In this document: piece after piece, positions 1 to 11,059 of the stretch
Layout of the letters: every line of letters begins with the position of its first letter
How positions within the stretch are numbered: the first letter of the stretch is position 1
Assembly (NCBI GenBank): GCA_948567375.1
Contig: OX419761.1
Location: 19,470,501-19,534,500 of the forward strand
Reading direction: 5' to 3'
DNA length: 64,000 bases
From: Lunularia cruciata
Taxonomy: Eukaryota; Streptophyta; Marchantiopsida; Lunulariales; Lunulariaceae
Position numbers and translations under genes: made by a program
The notes under the pieces: generated by a model
The model's input: only the letters and a program-made list of their open reading frames with translations
The model's database searches: none
Told to the model about the DNA's origin: nothing

Positions 1-905
1 TCCACCCTATCCTTGAAAACCAATTGAGCATGGTGCACTCTATTGCACTCTAGAAGAAAATATAGTTGTAGATGAGATCTCCTTACAAAATCCAGATGTC
101 ACCACTCTCTCCTCCACCATGTTGAGCTCAAGATGCTCAGCCAAACCAAAGATCACTGCCAAAGTAGGCAAAGTAGCATGCAACAACATAGCATCACAAA
201 CTCTATGTTGTAACTCTTTGTCTAGTATCTCATACCAAAATTGGACTGCCTAGGCATCAATAACTCCCTAAGTGAAATTGATCAGCCACCTCATGCAAGT
301 GTATGCCTCTCTCTAGCCTTCCACTGGAACTCTTGCAAGCTCTTTAGCTTGTCAGTCCTCTCTGGTAGTTCTGCCCCAACCATTGGAAGAACTCTACCAT
401 GGGATTAAACCTTGGTACTACACCACCTCTTGTAATTGTACCTCCACTCGTAGTAGCACCATTGCCAACTAATGCACCTCCACTAGCTCCACCAATGCTA
501 TCAATCTACCCTTGGCAACTGAGCTTGAAGTGATGGAGACATAGTTTGGAGACCAATATTGTCTCCATAACTCAATCTCCTCCAAGTGAGCTCTCCTAAA
601 TTCATGGTATTTGTCCATTGGTGGACCCTCCAAGTGCTAAAATAATCCCTTTCATGCCATGAAAGGTGTGAACAAAGTTGGGTTTTGCATCTACTGCAGA
701 TCACACCAACTATCAAACTCCTAAATAAAGTCATCCAACTCAATGGCACCCCACTATACCAAAGTAACGCCATGGGCCTTTGGAAGCCCCATAAATCTTG
801 TCCATGTCCCACAACAACAGTGCGGACATGCCAAGTGCACTCTCAATTGGATCAACTCCTATGGCAAACTCCAATTCAAACTCAATCTCCTCCCTCATTG
901 GAACT
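1..905 (-). pseudogene. gag fragment of copy A
   Basis: The minus strand matches the gag region of copy B (61735-62667) throughout, including the start region (about 905 here, 62667 there), the stretch ending near 500 that reads as a Ser/Gly-rich linker in copy B, and the segment before the zinc knuckle. Stops and small indels break every frame. No host gene function is expected. The rest of gag lies outside the window. Confidence 0.75.
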
Positions 906-1486
906 TGAGATACAAGCTGATATCAAGTGCCACTTTGAGTAAACCTATTGAGTATAATAGCAAAGCTATCTCCTTTGGAATCCCCAAAGAACTCCATCGT
1001 GACAAAGTAACCACAAATTGCCAACTGCAATTGCAAGTTTTCCACCAAGAACCAACATCACCAACTGAACACCACCAAGTACCAACACCAACTAAGCACC
1101 ACCAAATGCCAATACCAACGGAATACTACTCACCAATGTAACTCTAATTGAGACAACTACACTAAGGGAAAGGACGACCTGTAATCTACCATCACAACAT
1201 GTACTCTCATGGTCTGCAGGTCATCACGTCTTGCCTCATTAGAGAGAAACAAAGGTAGTTTGATTGGTCATAACTCCAATCTCACCATCAAGAGTACACC
1301 AAAGCACCAACGCTCTAAATTCAGAGCACCTCACACAAACATGATACACAAATAGGAAGTAGAGAATGGAAGGGGTCCAATCACAAGAAATCTAAATGAA
1401 AAACCCTCCATCTCATAAAGCAACACGGGATTGACTCTGCCACCATTTGGCATTTGACATAATAAGATTTCCTATCTACATCTTAA
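906..1486 (-). other. leader (5' untranslated part) of copy A, first half
   Basis: Non-coding stretch between gag and the nested insertion. It aligns with 62668-63205 of copy B. No open frame or RNA gene is visible. Confidence 0.6.
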
Positions 1487-1491
1487 GCTAC
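1487..1491. repeat. target-site duplication, left
   Basis: The five bases gctac stand directly before the left LTR and again at 7799-7803 directly after the right LTR. Copy B carries the same site once, uninterrupted, near 63206, so it serves as the empty-site control for this insertion. Confidence 0.93.
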
Positions 1492-2228
1492 TGTAATACT
1501 CCAAGGACAAGAGAAGAGAGAAAACACAAATTGCATACTCAAACGTTCGATGCTCCAAGGGAGCACCTTCTCTTTATTATATAGACAAAGAGGATCTCTT
1601 CCAAGGAAGCTCCACCATAGGATTAGGGACATAGATAGGTGATATGTCAGCAAGCTCCACCCTTGGATTACTTACTTGGATGGGTGACATGTCTGGTATA
1701 GGTCCTATCTGGTTGGTCAAACAAGCTTTGATCGGAGGGAATCTTTTAGGAATCTTCCTGTAGTAATCTCAGAATCACGTGAGTAAGGTACCGTTGGAAA
1801 GCTCTCGACGAGACAAAGTTGGGGGAAGAGAAGGCCAACCTTTCCTCCATTGGGGGGGAATCTGCACATTTTTGAGGTCTAATTCATCCGTTTAGGCCTC
1901 CGAAATTGCCTTCAAAGATTTCAGGCATATTTTGGTTCCTACTCTATTAGTAGAAGTCCCCTTTTAATGATACCTCTTTCTGATCTGTTTAGTCCATCAT
2001 GTGTAACATCCTTCCAGATGTTACCAAACCAATTCTCACCTTTAAATCATATGTCTAGCTATTGGTTCTAAGGTTCTTAAGTCTATTTTGGTTTCTGCCC
2101 TATTAGTAGAAGTACTCTTTTGGTGATACTTCTATTTGATCTATTTCAACCATCATATATAATATCATTCTAGATGTTACCAAACCGAATTTCACATCTA
2201 GATCATATGGCTAGCTCTTGGTATTACA
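1492..2228 (-). repeat. 3' LTR of the chromovirus
   Basis: It begins TGTAATACTCC and ends GTATTACA on the plus strand, matches 7061-7798 over its whole length, and matches the solo LTR at 45531-46265 in the opposite orientation. Since the element is coded on the minus strand, this left LTR is the 3' one. Confidence 0.95.
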
Positions 2229-2243
2229 GACTTCCCTCCTTTT
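2229..2243 (-). other. polypurine tract of the chromovirus
   Basis: Read on the minus strand the bases are AAAAGGAGGGAAGTC, directly before the 3' LTR, where plus-strand DNA synthesis is primed. It overlaps the stop codon of the chromodomain frame. Confidence 0.8.
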
Positions 2244-2463
2244 AAGACGCAACGTCCTTGTGCAATTGTTGCTCAAATGTTTGCACCAACATAGGTGCAT
2301 GTGCCAAATTGGCAGCGGGCTCCCATGTGGCTTCATAGAGGGGGTAACCTTTCCATTGTACTAGATTGTCCACCCACGGGTGGCGAGTACCATGCATGCA
2401 TTTTTGGAGAATATGCTCCACTTCATATTCCTCTATGCCATCAATGAGTGCAGACAAGGTCAA
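2242..2463 (-). pseudogene. chromodomain at the C-terminus of pol
   Basis: This frame of 73 codons contains a canonical chromodomain core: YEVEHIL near its start, then VQWKGY and EATWEP. Such domains at the end of chromovirus integrases bind modified histone H3 and steer insertion to heterochromatin. It lies one frame away from the preceding integrase segment (2460-2672), so a small indel separates them in this copy. It ends 13 bp before the 3' LTR, the usual arrangement. Confidence 0.88.
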
Positions 2464-3475
2464 ATGTCTGGTGTGGAATGACCTTGGCCTGATCGGGGAG
2501 CATATCTGCGTAGTAGGGAGACATGGACCACTGGATGGATCTTCATGTGTGGTGGTAGCTCAAGGTGATAGGCCACAGTGCCGATGCGACGAAGAATTGA
2601 GAAAGGCCCAATAAAACAAGGTCTGAGCTTACAAGGTCCAACTAAGGTGAGGTTGGTTGTCGATAGCCACACTTGATCCCCAACATTGAACTCTATGTGC
2701 CGACGGTGTGCATCAACATACTGCTTCTGTCAATTTTGTGCAATCTGTAATCTGTGCTTGGCGCTCTCCACACCTTGTTGGATTCTAGAAACAAATGTGT
2801 TGACTGCATCGACCTTGGTAGCCACTGGACGAGGGCACCCAATTCACCACTAGACAAACCATGGTGAGCAAAGACTGCATCTAAGTATAATTGAGCTAGT
2901 TGTGGAGCAGTCACCTCCTTGGTGATAGGGCGTACATGAATCATTTTGCTGAGCCGGTCCACAAAGACCACAATGGAGTCAAACCTTGAGGTGGTCTTGG
3001 GTAATTCACAGACGAGATCTATACTCACTTGTTCCCAACATTGGGTAGGAGTGGGGAGAGGTTGAAGGAGCCTTGCAAGAGCTTGATTAGAAGCTTTGTT
3101 CTGTTGGCAAAGTAGGCAGCTACACACATAGTCCATCACGTTGTTGCTCATCTTGGGCCAATAGTAATGGCGCTTGACTGCATCCAAGGTCTTGTCCACT
3201 CCAACATGAGTTGCAATGGCCAAATCATGACATTCTGCTAGAATGGTGGTGTGTAATTCTGGGACATTTGGGATCCATAATCTGCCATCCCGAAAGGTGA
3301 GTCCTTGGGTACTGGTGACACCTTTGGATGATTGTGCTTCTACAATCTGTGGGTCAGTTTTTGTAGCAACCAGAATCTCTTGCCAGAATTCAGGGTTAAT
3401 CTTAACCTCTACCACCAAGTTGTTGGCCATTGGCATGCGGATGAATGCATCTGCAAGTTGCTTCTTACCTTCCAC
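2460..3475 (-). pseudogene. integrase of the chromovirus, internally deleted
   Basis: The N-terminal zinc-binding region (HVGVDKTLDAVKRHYYWPKM then CSCLLC) and the start of the catalytic core (SIDLVCELP) are clear. After HHGLSS, near 2850, the family's region with the second catalytic Asp and the Glu is missing, about 100 residues by comparison with the family. The sequence resumes in another frame just before the C-terminal integrase segment (VWLSTTNLTL, then the GPF motif at 2460-2672). The deletion and frame change mean this copy makes no working integrase. Confidence 0.85.
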
Positions 3476-4610
3476 TTAGGTGATTGTCATGTTGAAGCGT
3501 TGTTGCCACTCTGCCCACCAAATTTGGTGATGAGATAGATCCTTCTGCGTCTCGAGGTAGACCAGAGGTTTGTGGGATGTCTCTACTACAAATGCCTTCT
3601 CGCCCAAGTAGTGCTTCCAATACTTGGTTGCTAGAACGATGACCAGCTCTTCTTGTTTTGTGGTGTGGTAGTTGCACTCTACTGGTAACAACTTTCAAGA
3701 GAAATATGCAATTGGATGTCATCCGTCATGCCACTCTTGTTGTAGGACTGCTCCTATTGCTATGCTTGATGCATCTGTGGCCAACTTGATTGGACGTTTT
3801 GGGTCATACCACTTCAAGATTGGTGCATGTAGCAAGGCGCCCTTCAATTCTTGAAAGGCCAACTCTTGTGCAGTTCCCCATGTCCACTTCTTCCCCTTGC
3901 CAAGTAGTGCCGTTAAACGCTGTGCAACCTTGGAGAAGTCCTTGACAAATCTACGATAGAATCCCGTCAACCCCAAGAAGCTCTTAAGTTGAGTCTGATC
4001 TTCTGGGGCACTCCATTTTTGAATGATCTTTATTTTATCAGTCAATACTTGAATTCCCTCTGCACTTACTCTATGCCCCAAGTAGTCTACTTCAAACTTG
4101 CCAAACTCACACTTTGAGATTTTGGCATACAATTGATTCTGTCTTAGAATCTGGAGGACCTCTCGTAGATGTTGTTTGTGTTCTGTCATTGTGCTACTGT
4201 ATACTAAGATATCATCCAAGAAGACGATAACAGACTTATCCAAGTATGGAAGAAATATGTCATTCATTAGACTCATGAAAGTGGCAAGTGCATTGGTGAG
4301 GCCAAAAGGCATCACAAGATACTCAAAGTGGCCATACCTGGTTCGAAAGGCAGTTTTGTGCACATCCTCCTTTGCAATTTGGATTTGATTGTAACCGCTC
4401 CGCAAGTCCAATTTGGTGAAGTATCTCACTCCATGGAGTTGATCAAACAGGTCATCCATGCAAGGTAAGGGGTATTTGTTCTTCATTGTTTGCTGATTGA
4501 GACCCCGATAGTCAATGCACATGCGCATTATACCATCTTTCTTCTTCACAAACAAGACAGGGGCCGATATGGTGATATGCTAGGTTGGATGAACCCTTTC
4601 TGCAGCATCT
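3476..4610 (-). pseudogene. reverse transcriptase and RNase H of the chromovirus
   Basis: The RT is well preserved: [31 protein letters not shown] and the catalytic FLDD box ([10 protein letters not shown] near 4215-4250). RNase H follows with [14 protein letters not shown] and, after a stop near 3718, the continuation with KYWKHYLG. RT, RNase H and the front of integrase share one frame from about 4555 to 2693, broken only by single stops. Confidence 0.92.
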
Positions 4611-5273
4611 CCTCAATTTGAGTCTTACACTCCTCCAACTCATGAGGTGATAGGCGATATGGGGCCTTACAAGGAGGCGTCTTCCTCAGAAGTGTCTCAA
4701 TTTTGTGATCTACTCGCCTTTTGGTGGTAATCTTGAGGGTAGATCATCAAGAAAGACATCTTGAAACTCATCCACCACATCCTTCAATTTCTCAAGAATT
4801 TGTCCATCGAGTTGTGAACTGTGGACTTCTCTTATTAGACCCATAAAACATCTATTGGTCTTACAGACAGTTGCCGTCCCTACGACATATAGAGGCAGTT
4901 TCTGCCTGTGTGATTTTTCTTTAACCCCAATGATTGACCATTGGTGTGTTCTCACTACTTTCTTCCTCCAATCCACCATAGGGTTGTACTGCTCCATCCA
5001 TGGCATGCCTAAAATCGCATCATAACGAGCTAACTGTATCACTTGCCACTCAATTGCTTCCTGATATTCTCCTACAGAGAGGGTTACCCGTCTAGGTAAT
5101 GATTCAATCCTCTTTGTTTGCCCATTTGGTAACTCTACTTCTTCACTTCCATCTCTCTCTAGATCCATTCCCAATCTTATTGCAACAAAGCGAGACAAGA
5201 AATTCTTTGTTGTTCCCGGATCTATTAATACTCTCACTTGATTACCTTCTAGGATTCCATTCACGACAATCAA
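4611..5273 (-). pseudogene. aspartic protease region of the chromovirus
   Basis: A segment of 187 codons contains the retroviral-type protease pattern VRVLIDPGTTKNF followed by YDAILGMPWM. The normal active-site triad D-S/T-G is changed to D-P-G in this copy, which would be expected to inactivate it. It lies in a different frame from gag and RT. Confidence 0.8.
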
Positions 5274-6457
5274 TTGTGAGGTTGCCTTTCGGGATTGTTG
5301 TGCATTATTCTTCTTCCTTCCCTCGCTTCTCTACTTCCTTATTGAGCCAGTAAGGCCACGAGGTACATTTATTGGCAATCTTCATTTTCCAAAATGATTT
5401 CCACCTCCTCCTCGTCAATGTGCCTCTCCATGTTGTTCAAAGATCGCTTGAACGAAGGCCGAGGGCCTCTAGGGAAACAAGTGCAACAGTTGGTAGATAT
5501 GTGCCCAATACAACCACAATTGTAACAACGGCGTTGTTCTCCTTGATTCCCTTCTCCTCATGGGACTCCATCTCTTAGTTCTTCTACCCGTCCCCGCTCC
5601 CCTTGAAGTGGGCGTGCTCCTTGATCCCGAAATTGAAGGTTGCCCAATTCCATTGGTACTGGTCCACCCATGTGTGGCATTTCTGCCTGATAATGTTGAG
5701 GTGGAGCTACTCCTTCACCTCCACCTAATGCTCCTGCTATTCTTTGCGCACAAGCAATGGCTTCAAATACTGTGTGAGGATTTTGCACCATGACTTCTTG
5801 GCAAATCCGCTCTTTCAACCCTCGTTTGAAATTGTCAAGAGCGTCTGCTAGAATCATGTTGGTAATTGCAACTTGTAGATCCAGAAAAGCCTCCACATAC
5901 TCTTGTACGCTATTCTTCTGTCGCAATCCCCATAGTTGGGTTCGAGCCATTTGCACAGAATCCACCAATTGGAAATTCTTCAACAGTCCTTCTTGCATTG
6001 CTGTCCATGTGACCTCCCTTCTCTCTACCAGTATGGATTGTTCCCAAGCATCATACCATGTGAGGGCTTTATCGGTCAAGTACCCACATGCAAACACGCC
6101 TACAACATGCTTTATGATCTTTGTTGAGAACAATCAGAAATATCGATTCATTCTTGAGATTTAATTTTCCACTACTCCCATTGAACGCCGCCCCTTGTAA
6201 GGCTCGATGTTGCAGGTCTTCTTCATCCAGAGTAGCAATGTGGCTTCATCATTGATAGGGTTTGTAGGCACGGGTGCCTCTCCAAGTACTTCAGTCGCAG
6301 GTACTGGGTTTTGAGACGGCTCTTCTTCTTGCATGGCTTGATCATTCCTGAGGATCTGCACTTGACTTTGTAATGTCTCCATGGTCATCTTAATCTCTCG
6401 AAATTCATTCAACATCCCTTGCATTCCTTGCACCAGCTCTTGCAATTGCGGATCCAT
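5274..6457 (-). pseudogene. gag of the chromovirus with zinc knuckle
   Basis: It starts with MDPQLQELVQGMQGML at 6457, a coiled-coil-like N-terminus, continues with a retrotransposon gag core (AWEQSIL, QYVEAF-like LQVAIT, DNFKRGL) and ends with a CCHC knuckle CYNCGCIGHISTNC at about 5485-5530. The whole stretch is in one frame, interrupted by stops near 6165, 6135 and 5557 that look like TGG-to-TAA and CGA-to-TGA changes. Confidence 0.85.
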
Positions 6458-7047
6458 GGTTCCTACAACACTCGATTGCTAATGTCTACTTCAATACAGA
6501 GTCAATATAATCACTCTGGAAGGCGCATGAACTATTGAAACTACCATTGGGACCTCAGAAGCTATCACTCGTTGATAATACTCCTCACCAAAATTCCTAA
6601 CCATAAAATCTCTAAACATCACTTTCGGCCTCACTACATAACGGATTTCTACTTGAGTGTTGAAAGGGAGAGGATTTGGGACATTCATATCCATTATATC
6701 ATAACAAAATGTAGATTGTCAAATCCCACTCTCTGTCATCTATCACCACAGGTAGAATCACCGGGTTTGGTGAATTCATCACTCTGTCCATGAATTCTGC
6801 ACCAAAGTGATAAACTAGCGATACCCTCATCTACTCACACTGGATGTACATAACCTTGATGTGGAATGGGTTTGAGAATGGAAAGCTAGGTGCAGGAAAT
6901 TGGCCTCCCAGTGCATCCATCCCATCCGCTCTCTAAAGTCCTTCCTAAGTCTAACAACTACTCTATGTTCTCCACCTCAAATTACTCAGTTTCAATAGTT
7001 CGTGCTATTCCAAGAGGGGTAATCCACTCTCTTGGACTAAAACACTC
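6458..7047 (-). other. leader of the chromovirus
   Basis: About 590 bp between gag and the primer-binding site. No coding sequence with family similarity is visible; a short open frame at 6491-6694 has no recognisable features. Confidence 0.6.
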
Positions 7048-7059
7048 GCTCTGATGCCA
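7048..7059 (-). other. primer-binding site (initiator tRNA-Met type)
   Basis: On the minus strand the bases TGGCATCAGAGC follow the 5' LTR after one spacer base. They differ by one base from TGGTATCAGAGC, the complement of the plant initiator tRNA-Met 3' end. Confidence 0.88.
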
Positions 7060-7060
7060 T

Positions 7061-7798
7061 TGTAATACTCCAAGGACAAGAGAAGAGAGAAAACACAGAT
7101 TGCATACTCAAACATTTGATGCCCCAGGGGAGCACCTTCTCTTTATTATATAGACAAAGAGTATCTCCTCCAAGGAAGCTCCACCAAAGGATTAGGGACA
7201 CAAATAGATGACATGTTAGCAAGCTCCACCCTTGGATTACTTACTTGGATGGGTGACATGTCTGGTATAGGTCCTATCTGGTTGGTCAAACAAGCTTTGA
7301 CTAGAGGGAATCTTTTAGGAATCTTCCTATAGGAATCTTAGAATCACGTGAGTAAGGTACCATTGGAAAGCTCTCAACAAGACAAAGCAAGGGGGAGTGA
7401 ACGCCAACCAATCCTTTGTTGGGGGGGAATCTGCACATTTTTTAGGCCTAATTCATCCGTTTAGGCCTCTGAAATTGCCTTCAAAGATTTCAGGCATATT
7501 TTGGTTCCTACTCTATTAGTAGAAGTCCCCTTTTGGTGATATCTCTTTCTGCTCTGTTTAGTCCATCATGTGTAACATCCTTCCAGACATTACCAAACCA
7601 ATTCTCCACCTTTAAATCATATGTCTAGCTATTGGTTCTAAGGTTCTCAAGTATATTTTGGTTTTTGCCCTATTAGTAGAAGTACTCTTTTGGTGATACT
7701 TCTATTTGATCAATTTCAACCATCATGTATAATATCATTCTAGATGTTACCAAACCGAATTTCACATCTAGGTCATATGGCTAGCTCTTGGTATTACA
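7061..7798 (-). repeat. 5' LTR of the chromovirus
   Basis: It is the 738-bp partner of 1492-2228 with the same termini. Element transcription would start within it on the minus strand; no TATA box was assigned with confidence. Confidence 0.95.
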
Positions 7799-7803
7799 GC
7801 TAC
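7799..7803. repeat. target-site duplication, right
   Basis: gctac, identical to 1487-1491. Confidence 0.93.
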
Positions 7804-8601
7804 CAGGATCACCAGGAATAGGATCAAATTGCCTCTCCTAGCCAAAACTATAAGTGTATAGGTAATAGTGTGTCAGTCACTAGGACAACAGGTGTGGATG
7901 GACCAATTGGCTAGGGCACTAGTCTAGGAACCAAAGATCTAGGGGTCAAACCTATTGCGCACAATCTAGCAAGATGGGCAAATTTTGCCAAACAATGACC
8001 AAGATCTACTCTAAACTAGCTAGCATCATGCCAGCAAGCTGGCTTGATGGCCCTTCTAGGCCTTTGTAGCCTCTCATAGCCCACAACCCTGTGCTTTTAA
8101 AGGCCAAAATTTAACCAAATGAGGCCTTTCTTCTTGCCACTTCAAACCCTCCTCCAAATCTGGAAAAACTCCTCCAAATCTGATGTAAACTCCACCAAAA
8201 ATCTAACATAAAGTTGGCTGACTGCCAAATCCTCGGTAAACTCCCCACGCATGCCAAACTGAAATGCTAAGTTTTTCCAAATCACAAATTCATGAGGATA
8301 GGTTCCCAACTACACCTTCAATTTCTCTTTTTGAGCACAACTCGTAACAAATTGGTCCAACTTTCACCACCTGAGCTCAAAATCACAACCACTGCTCTAA
8401 AATTGCTTCTCTTTGCTCAAAATTTGGCCATTGCTTTTGCACACCATCTACCTCACTGCCAAATCTACATCAATCAACAAGCTTCTGCACACCATGGAAA
8501 ATCTAAACTTTGATCAAGCTACCAACGATCCACCGAGCTTGGAGATACCATCAATACTTGTAGTACTTGCACCCGATTTCCCCCTGCCCTCACTTCTTTG
8601 A
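7804..8601 (-). other. leader of copy A, second half
   Basis: It continues the alignment of copy A with copy B (63206-64000). It is non-coding and contains runs of a short motif of the type ctccaaatctg around 8150-8200, as does copy B around 63550-63620. Confidence 0.6.
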
Positions 8602-9050
8602 TGTAATCAGTTCATTTACACCACTTGAATCAACTCAACTTATATTAGTACTTGATTTGTCACTTTATAAATTGCCAATAATTAGGCACTAATTATAGTC
8701 AAGCCACACCCACTCTAGCTAAGAGAATCCAAGTGATGCTCGCCGGCCTCTGTCCACCATAGCCAAGAACTCGAAGACTCAACATCAAAGAAGTGAGCTC
8801 CCTGGAGCTGCACTTCAAAATTATACCTCTTAGACTTGAGCTAGGTCTCAAACCCTAATGGTCCCACTGATGGCACACCCAAGGGTGCAAATGATGCAAA
8901 GTGACGGTGGGCCCCACCATGAAGTCAATGCTCTGAACACAAAATCTGACGGTCGGAAAGTAGTCTATGAGTAACTCCTAAAATACCTCTAACCACTATC
9001 ACTGCAACTCCAATGTCCGAGCAATCTAAATGCGACACTACAAATGGCTT
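8602..9050 (-). repeat. 5' LTR of copy A, probably incomplete
   Basis: The stretch matches 54672-55110, the 3' LTR of copy B, at high similarity, including the part beginning agtacttgat and ending gacactacaaatggc. The copy B LTR continues for about 100 bp more (to 55208), which is absent here, so this LTR is either truncated at its outer end or its last part has diverged beyond recognition. No target duplication was found. Confidence 0.65.
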
Positions 9051-10941
9051 GACAACTTCAGTTAGTCTCACGTTCCCTTAATGTTTTGCCCTTCATGTTC
9101 TTCATGTTTTTATCTCATCACTCTCTAGTTTTCCTCAACGAGCTTGTACTTCAGATTTATATCATTGTTTTAACTTTGATTTGTTCTCCATACTTCTCTA
9201 TTAATCCACTTCTCTTTTAAGAAATGTCAGGTACTGTCCCAATACCTTCCTGTCGTTTGCTCACAATTATACAAATCCTCCTTGCTAGTCTTTATTTGCA
9301 TTGATGACTAGTCTCACTATCTTGTCCCGACACTTTTTCCTTCTGAATATTGTTATCCAAACGCTCTTTCCTTCCCTTCTCCAGAAATTTATGATACATT
9401 GAATTTGCGAGTTCCCGTATAATTTTCAGCTTCTTCGTTATTGCTTTGAATGACACTTTAGTGAACAACCGAGTTTGCGTTGGGACTCATGAGCTACCGC
9501 ACATGAACTCGATACAAAGAATACTAATATTTGTTCGACTACTTTGGCAATGCGTTTGACATTGATTAAATCGTACGTGTCTATGTGCAGGTTTACTATG
9601 ATTGCCCTTCAGCTTCCTTCAGTTGTTCAGTGTTTTGAGATTCATGCAGTCTTAGCACATACTGCAATATATATTATATTCTGTCCTCTAATGGCTCCAC
9701 TCTACATCCCCTATACATCCCCCGAGTGTTCTAGGAGTCATGTACTCATGGTGCATGGTGTGACATACTCTATCTTGCCTTCTAACGCTTCCCTCTGCCT
9801 CTCGCGCTCTCTCAACATCTTCTACTCTCATTCTCTAATACACAGTCCTCTAACGTTCCTCTTAGACTCAACCAAGACACCATCTACTCTTTTCCCACTT
9901 CGCTCCACTCTCACTTAGTGCTCTACCGATGTTTGTCGGTTTAGTTTTATTTGTAACGTTCCGCTCATCAAGACACCATCTACTCCGCTCCCACTTTGCT
10001 CCACTCCACCCACTTCACTTAATGCTCTATCGATGTTTTATCTTCGCTCCGACTCAGTCGAGGCACCATGCACTCCTCTCCCATTTCGTTCCGCCCCACC
10101 CATCTTCCCCAATGCTCTTTCGTCTCTTTCATGGTACACGTCTCACCTTCATGATTTTAGCACGAGTTCCGATTTCAGATTACTTAATCTTTCAAGTCTT
10201 GCTTAACAATCTTCAATTAAATGTTCGTCTTTGATTAAATGTGATGGACTATTTCTATTTCTCTACATGCTTTGCTTAGTAATTATTTGATTACACCAGT
10301 AGAGAACTATTACATATAATAGGTCTCTACTGGTGAGGAGTACATATGTCCTTATTGAAATTGTTAGATTCCCTTCATCTCTTTTATGCATTTACTATTT
10401 ATTTAAATTAGTATATATCATGTTTCCATTTCATTTACACTTAATGAGTTCTCTCGTCTGAGGAATGGCTTTTGCTCTCATTTCCTCATATCCAACCAGT
10501 CCTGAATGTAAGTTAACGGTTGATGGCAAGTAAGATGAACTAGTATTGGGTAATCTAAACCATCGTTGTTTATAGGTTAATTTTCAATGGAAAGGAATGT
10601 AAGCTTGCTAAAACATCTCCAGTTAGTTACTGTTGGAATGATTTGTTCTTTCTACTATGGCAGTTTTTGACTGAACGAGTGTTGAAGGTTGGATGATGTG
10701 TTCTCTCTCGTGTTGGCACTCTATTCAACCAGTGTTTAAAGCAGATTAACAATTAATGACAAGAAATTCGTGTTGGAAGGATTGTACATTTCTCGAACTT
10801 GTATATTTCAATGAGAGTAAATTAAGCGGTATCGGCAAAAAATGCATACCTATTGTAACATCTCTAGTTGAGAGCTTTTTGGAAGGAGAGTACATCTTCT
10901 TAACATGGGTCCTTATATGTATGAGAGTAGATTAGTAGGTA
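9051..10941. other. non-coding stretch downstream of mL43, partly repeated elsewhere
   Basis: No coding exon was recognised. Positions 9929-10135 recur, with mostly C/T and G/A differences, inside both arms of the inverted repeat at about 29540-29740 and, reversed, 30985-31145. The region is richer in CpG than the retroelement DNA, for example around 9920-10100, and resembles the mL43 flank in composition. Confidence 0.5.
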
Positions 10942-11037
10942 AATGGTAAGGTATACTTGCATTTTGTAACATATCTTGAGTTGAGTGGTAATGGTAAGGT
11001 ATACTTGCATTCTGTAACATATCTTAAGTTGAGTGGC
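10942..11037. repeat. 48-bp tandem repeat, two units
   Basis: The unit starting aatggtaaggtatacttgc occurs at 10942 and again at 10990 with few differences. Confidence 0.85.
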
Positions 11038-11059
11038 AATTGAAATGAAATTTTTTGTA

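Larger units (their letters stand above)
1492..7798 (-). mobile_element. Ty3 chromodomain retrotransposon (chromovirus), nested in copy A
   Basis: Two LTRs of about 737 bp in the same orientation (TGTAATAC...GTATTACA) flank a minus-strand gag-pol with a chromodomain at its C-terminus. A primer-binding site matching initiator tRNA-Met and a purine-rich tract sit at the expected places, and a 5-bp target duplication (gctac) flanks the whole. By eye the LTRs differ at roughly 6-7 percent of positions, mostly transitions, so the insertion is neither recent nor ancient. The coding region carries several stops, frame changes and an integrase deletion, so this copy cannot move on its own. Confidence 0.95.
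1..9050 (-). mobile_element. Ty3-type LTR retrotransposon of the methyltransferase/PHD family, copy A (5' part)
   Basis: Positions 1-1486 match 61735-63205 and positions 7804-8520 match 63206-64000, in the same order and orientation. This is therefore a second copy of the element described at 54672-64000, interrupted by a 6.3-kb insertion at 1492-7798. Only the start of gag, the leader and the 5' LTR are inside the window; protease, methyltransferase, RT and integrase would lie to the left of position 1. The copy is decayed, with many stops in gag. Its outer end is taken at about 9050, where similarity to the copy B LTR stops. Confidence 0.85.

Noticed and set aside
3243-6164. Several plus-strand frames of 60-124 codons within the chromovirus
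   Set aside because: Antisense shadows of integrase, RT, protease and gag.
8150-8230. Possible satellite of ctccaaatctg units
   Set aside because: Only a few loose repeats, present in both copies of the retrotransposon leader; part of that element.
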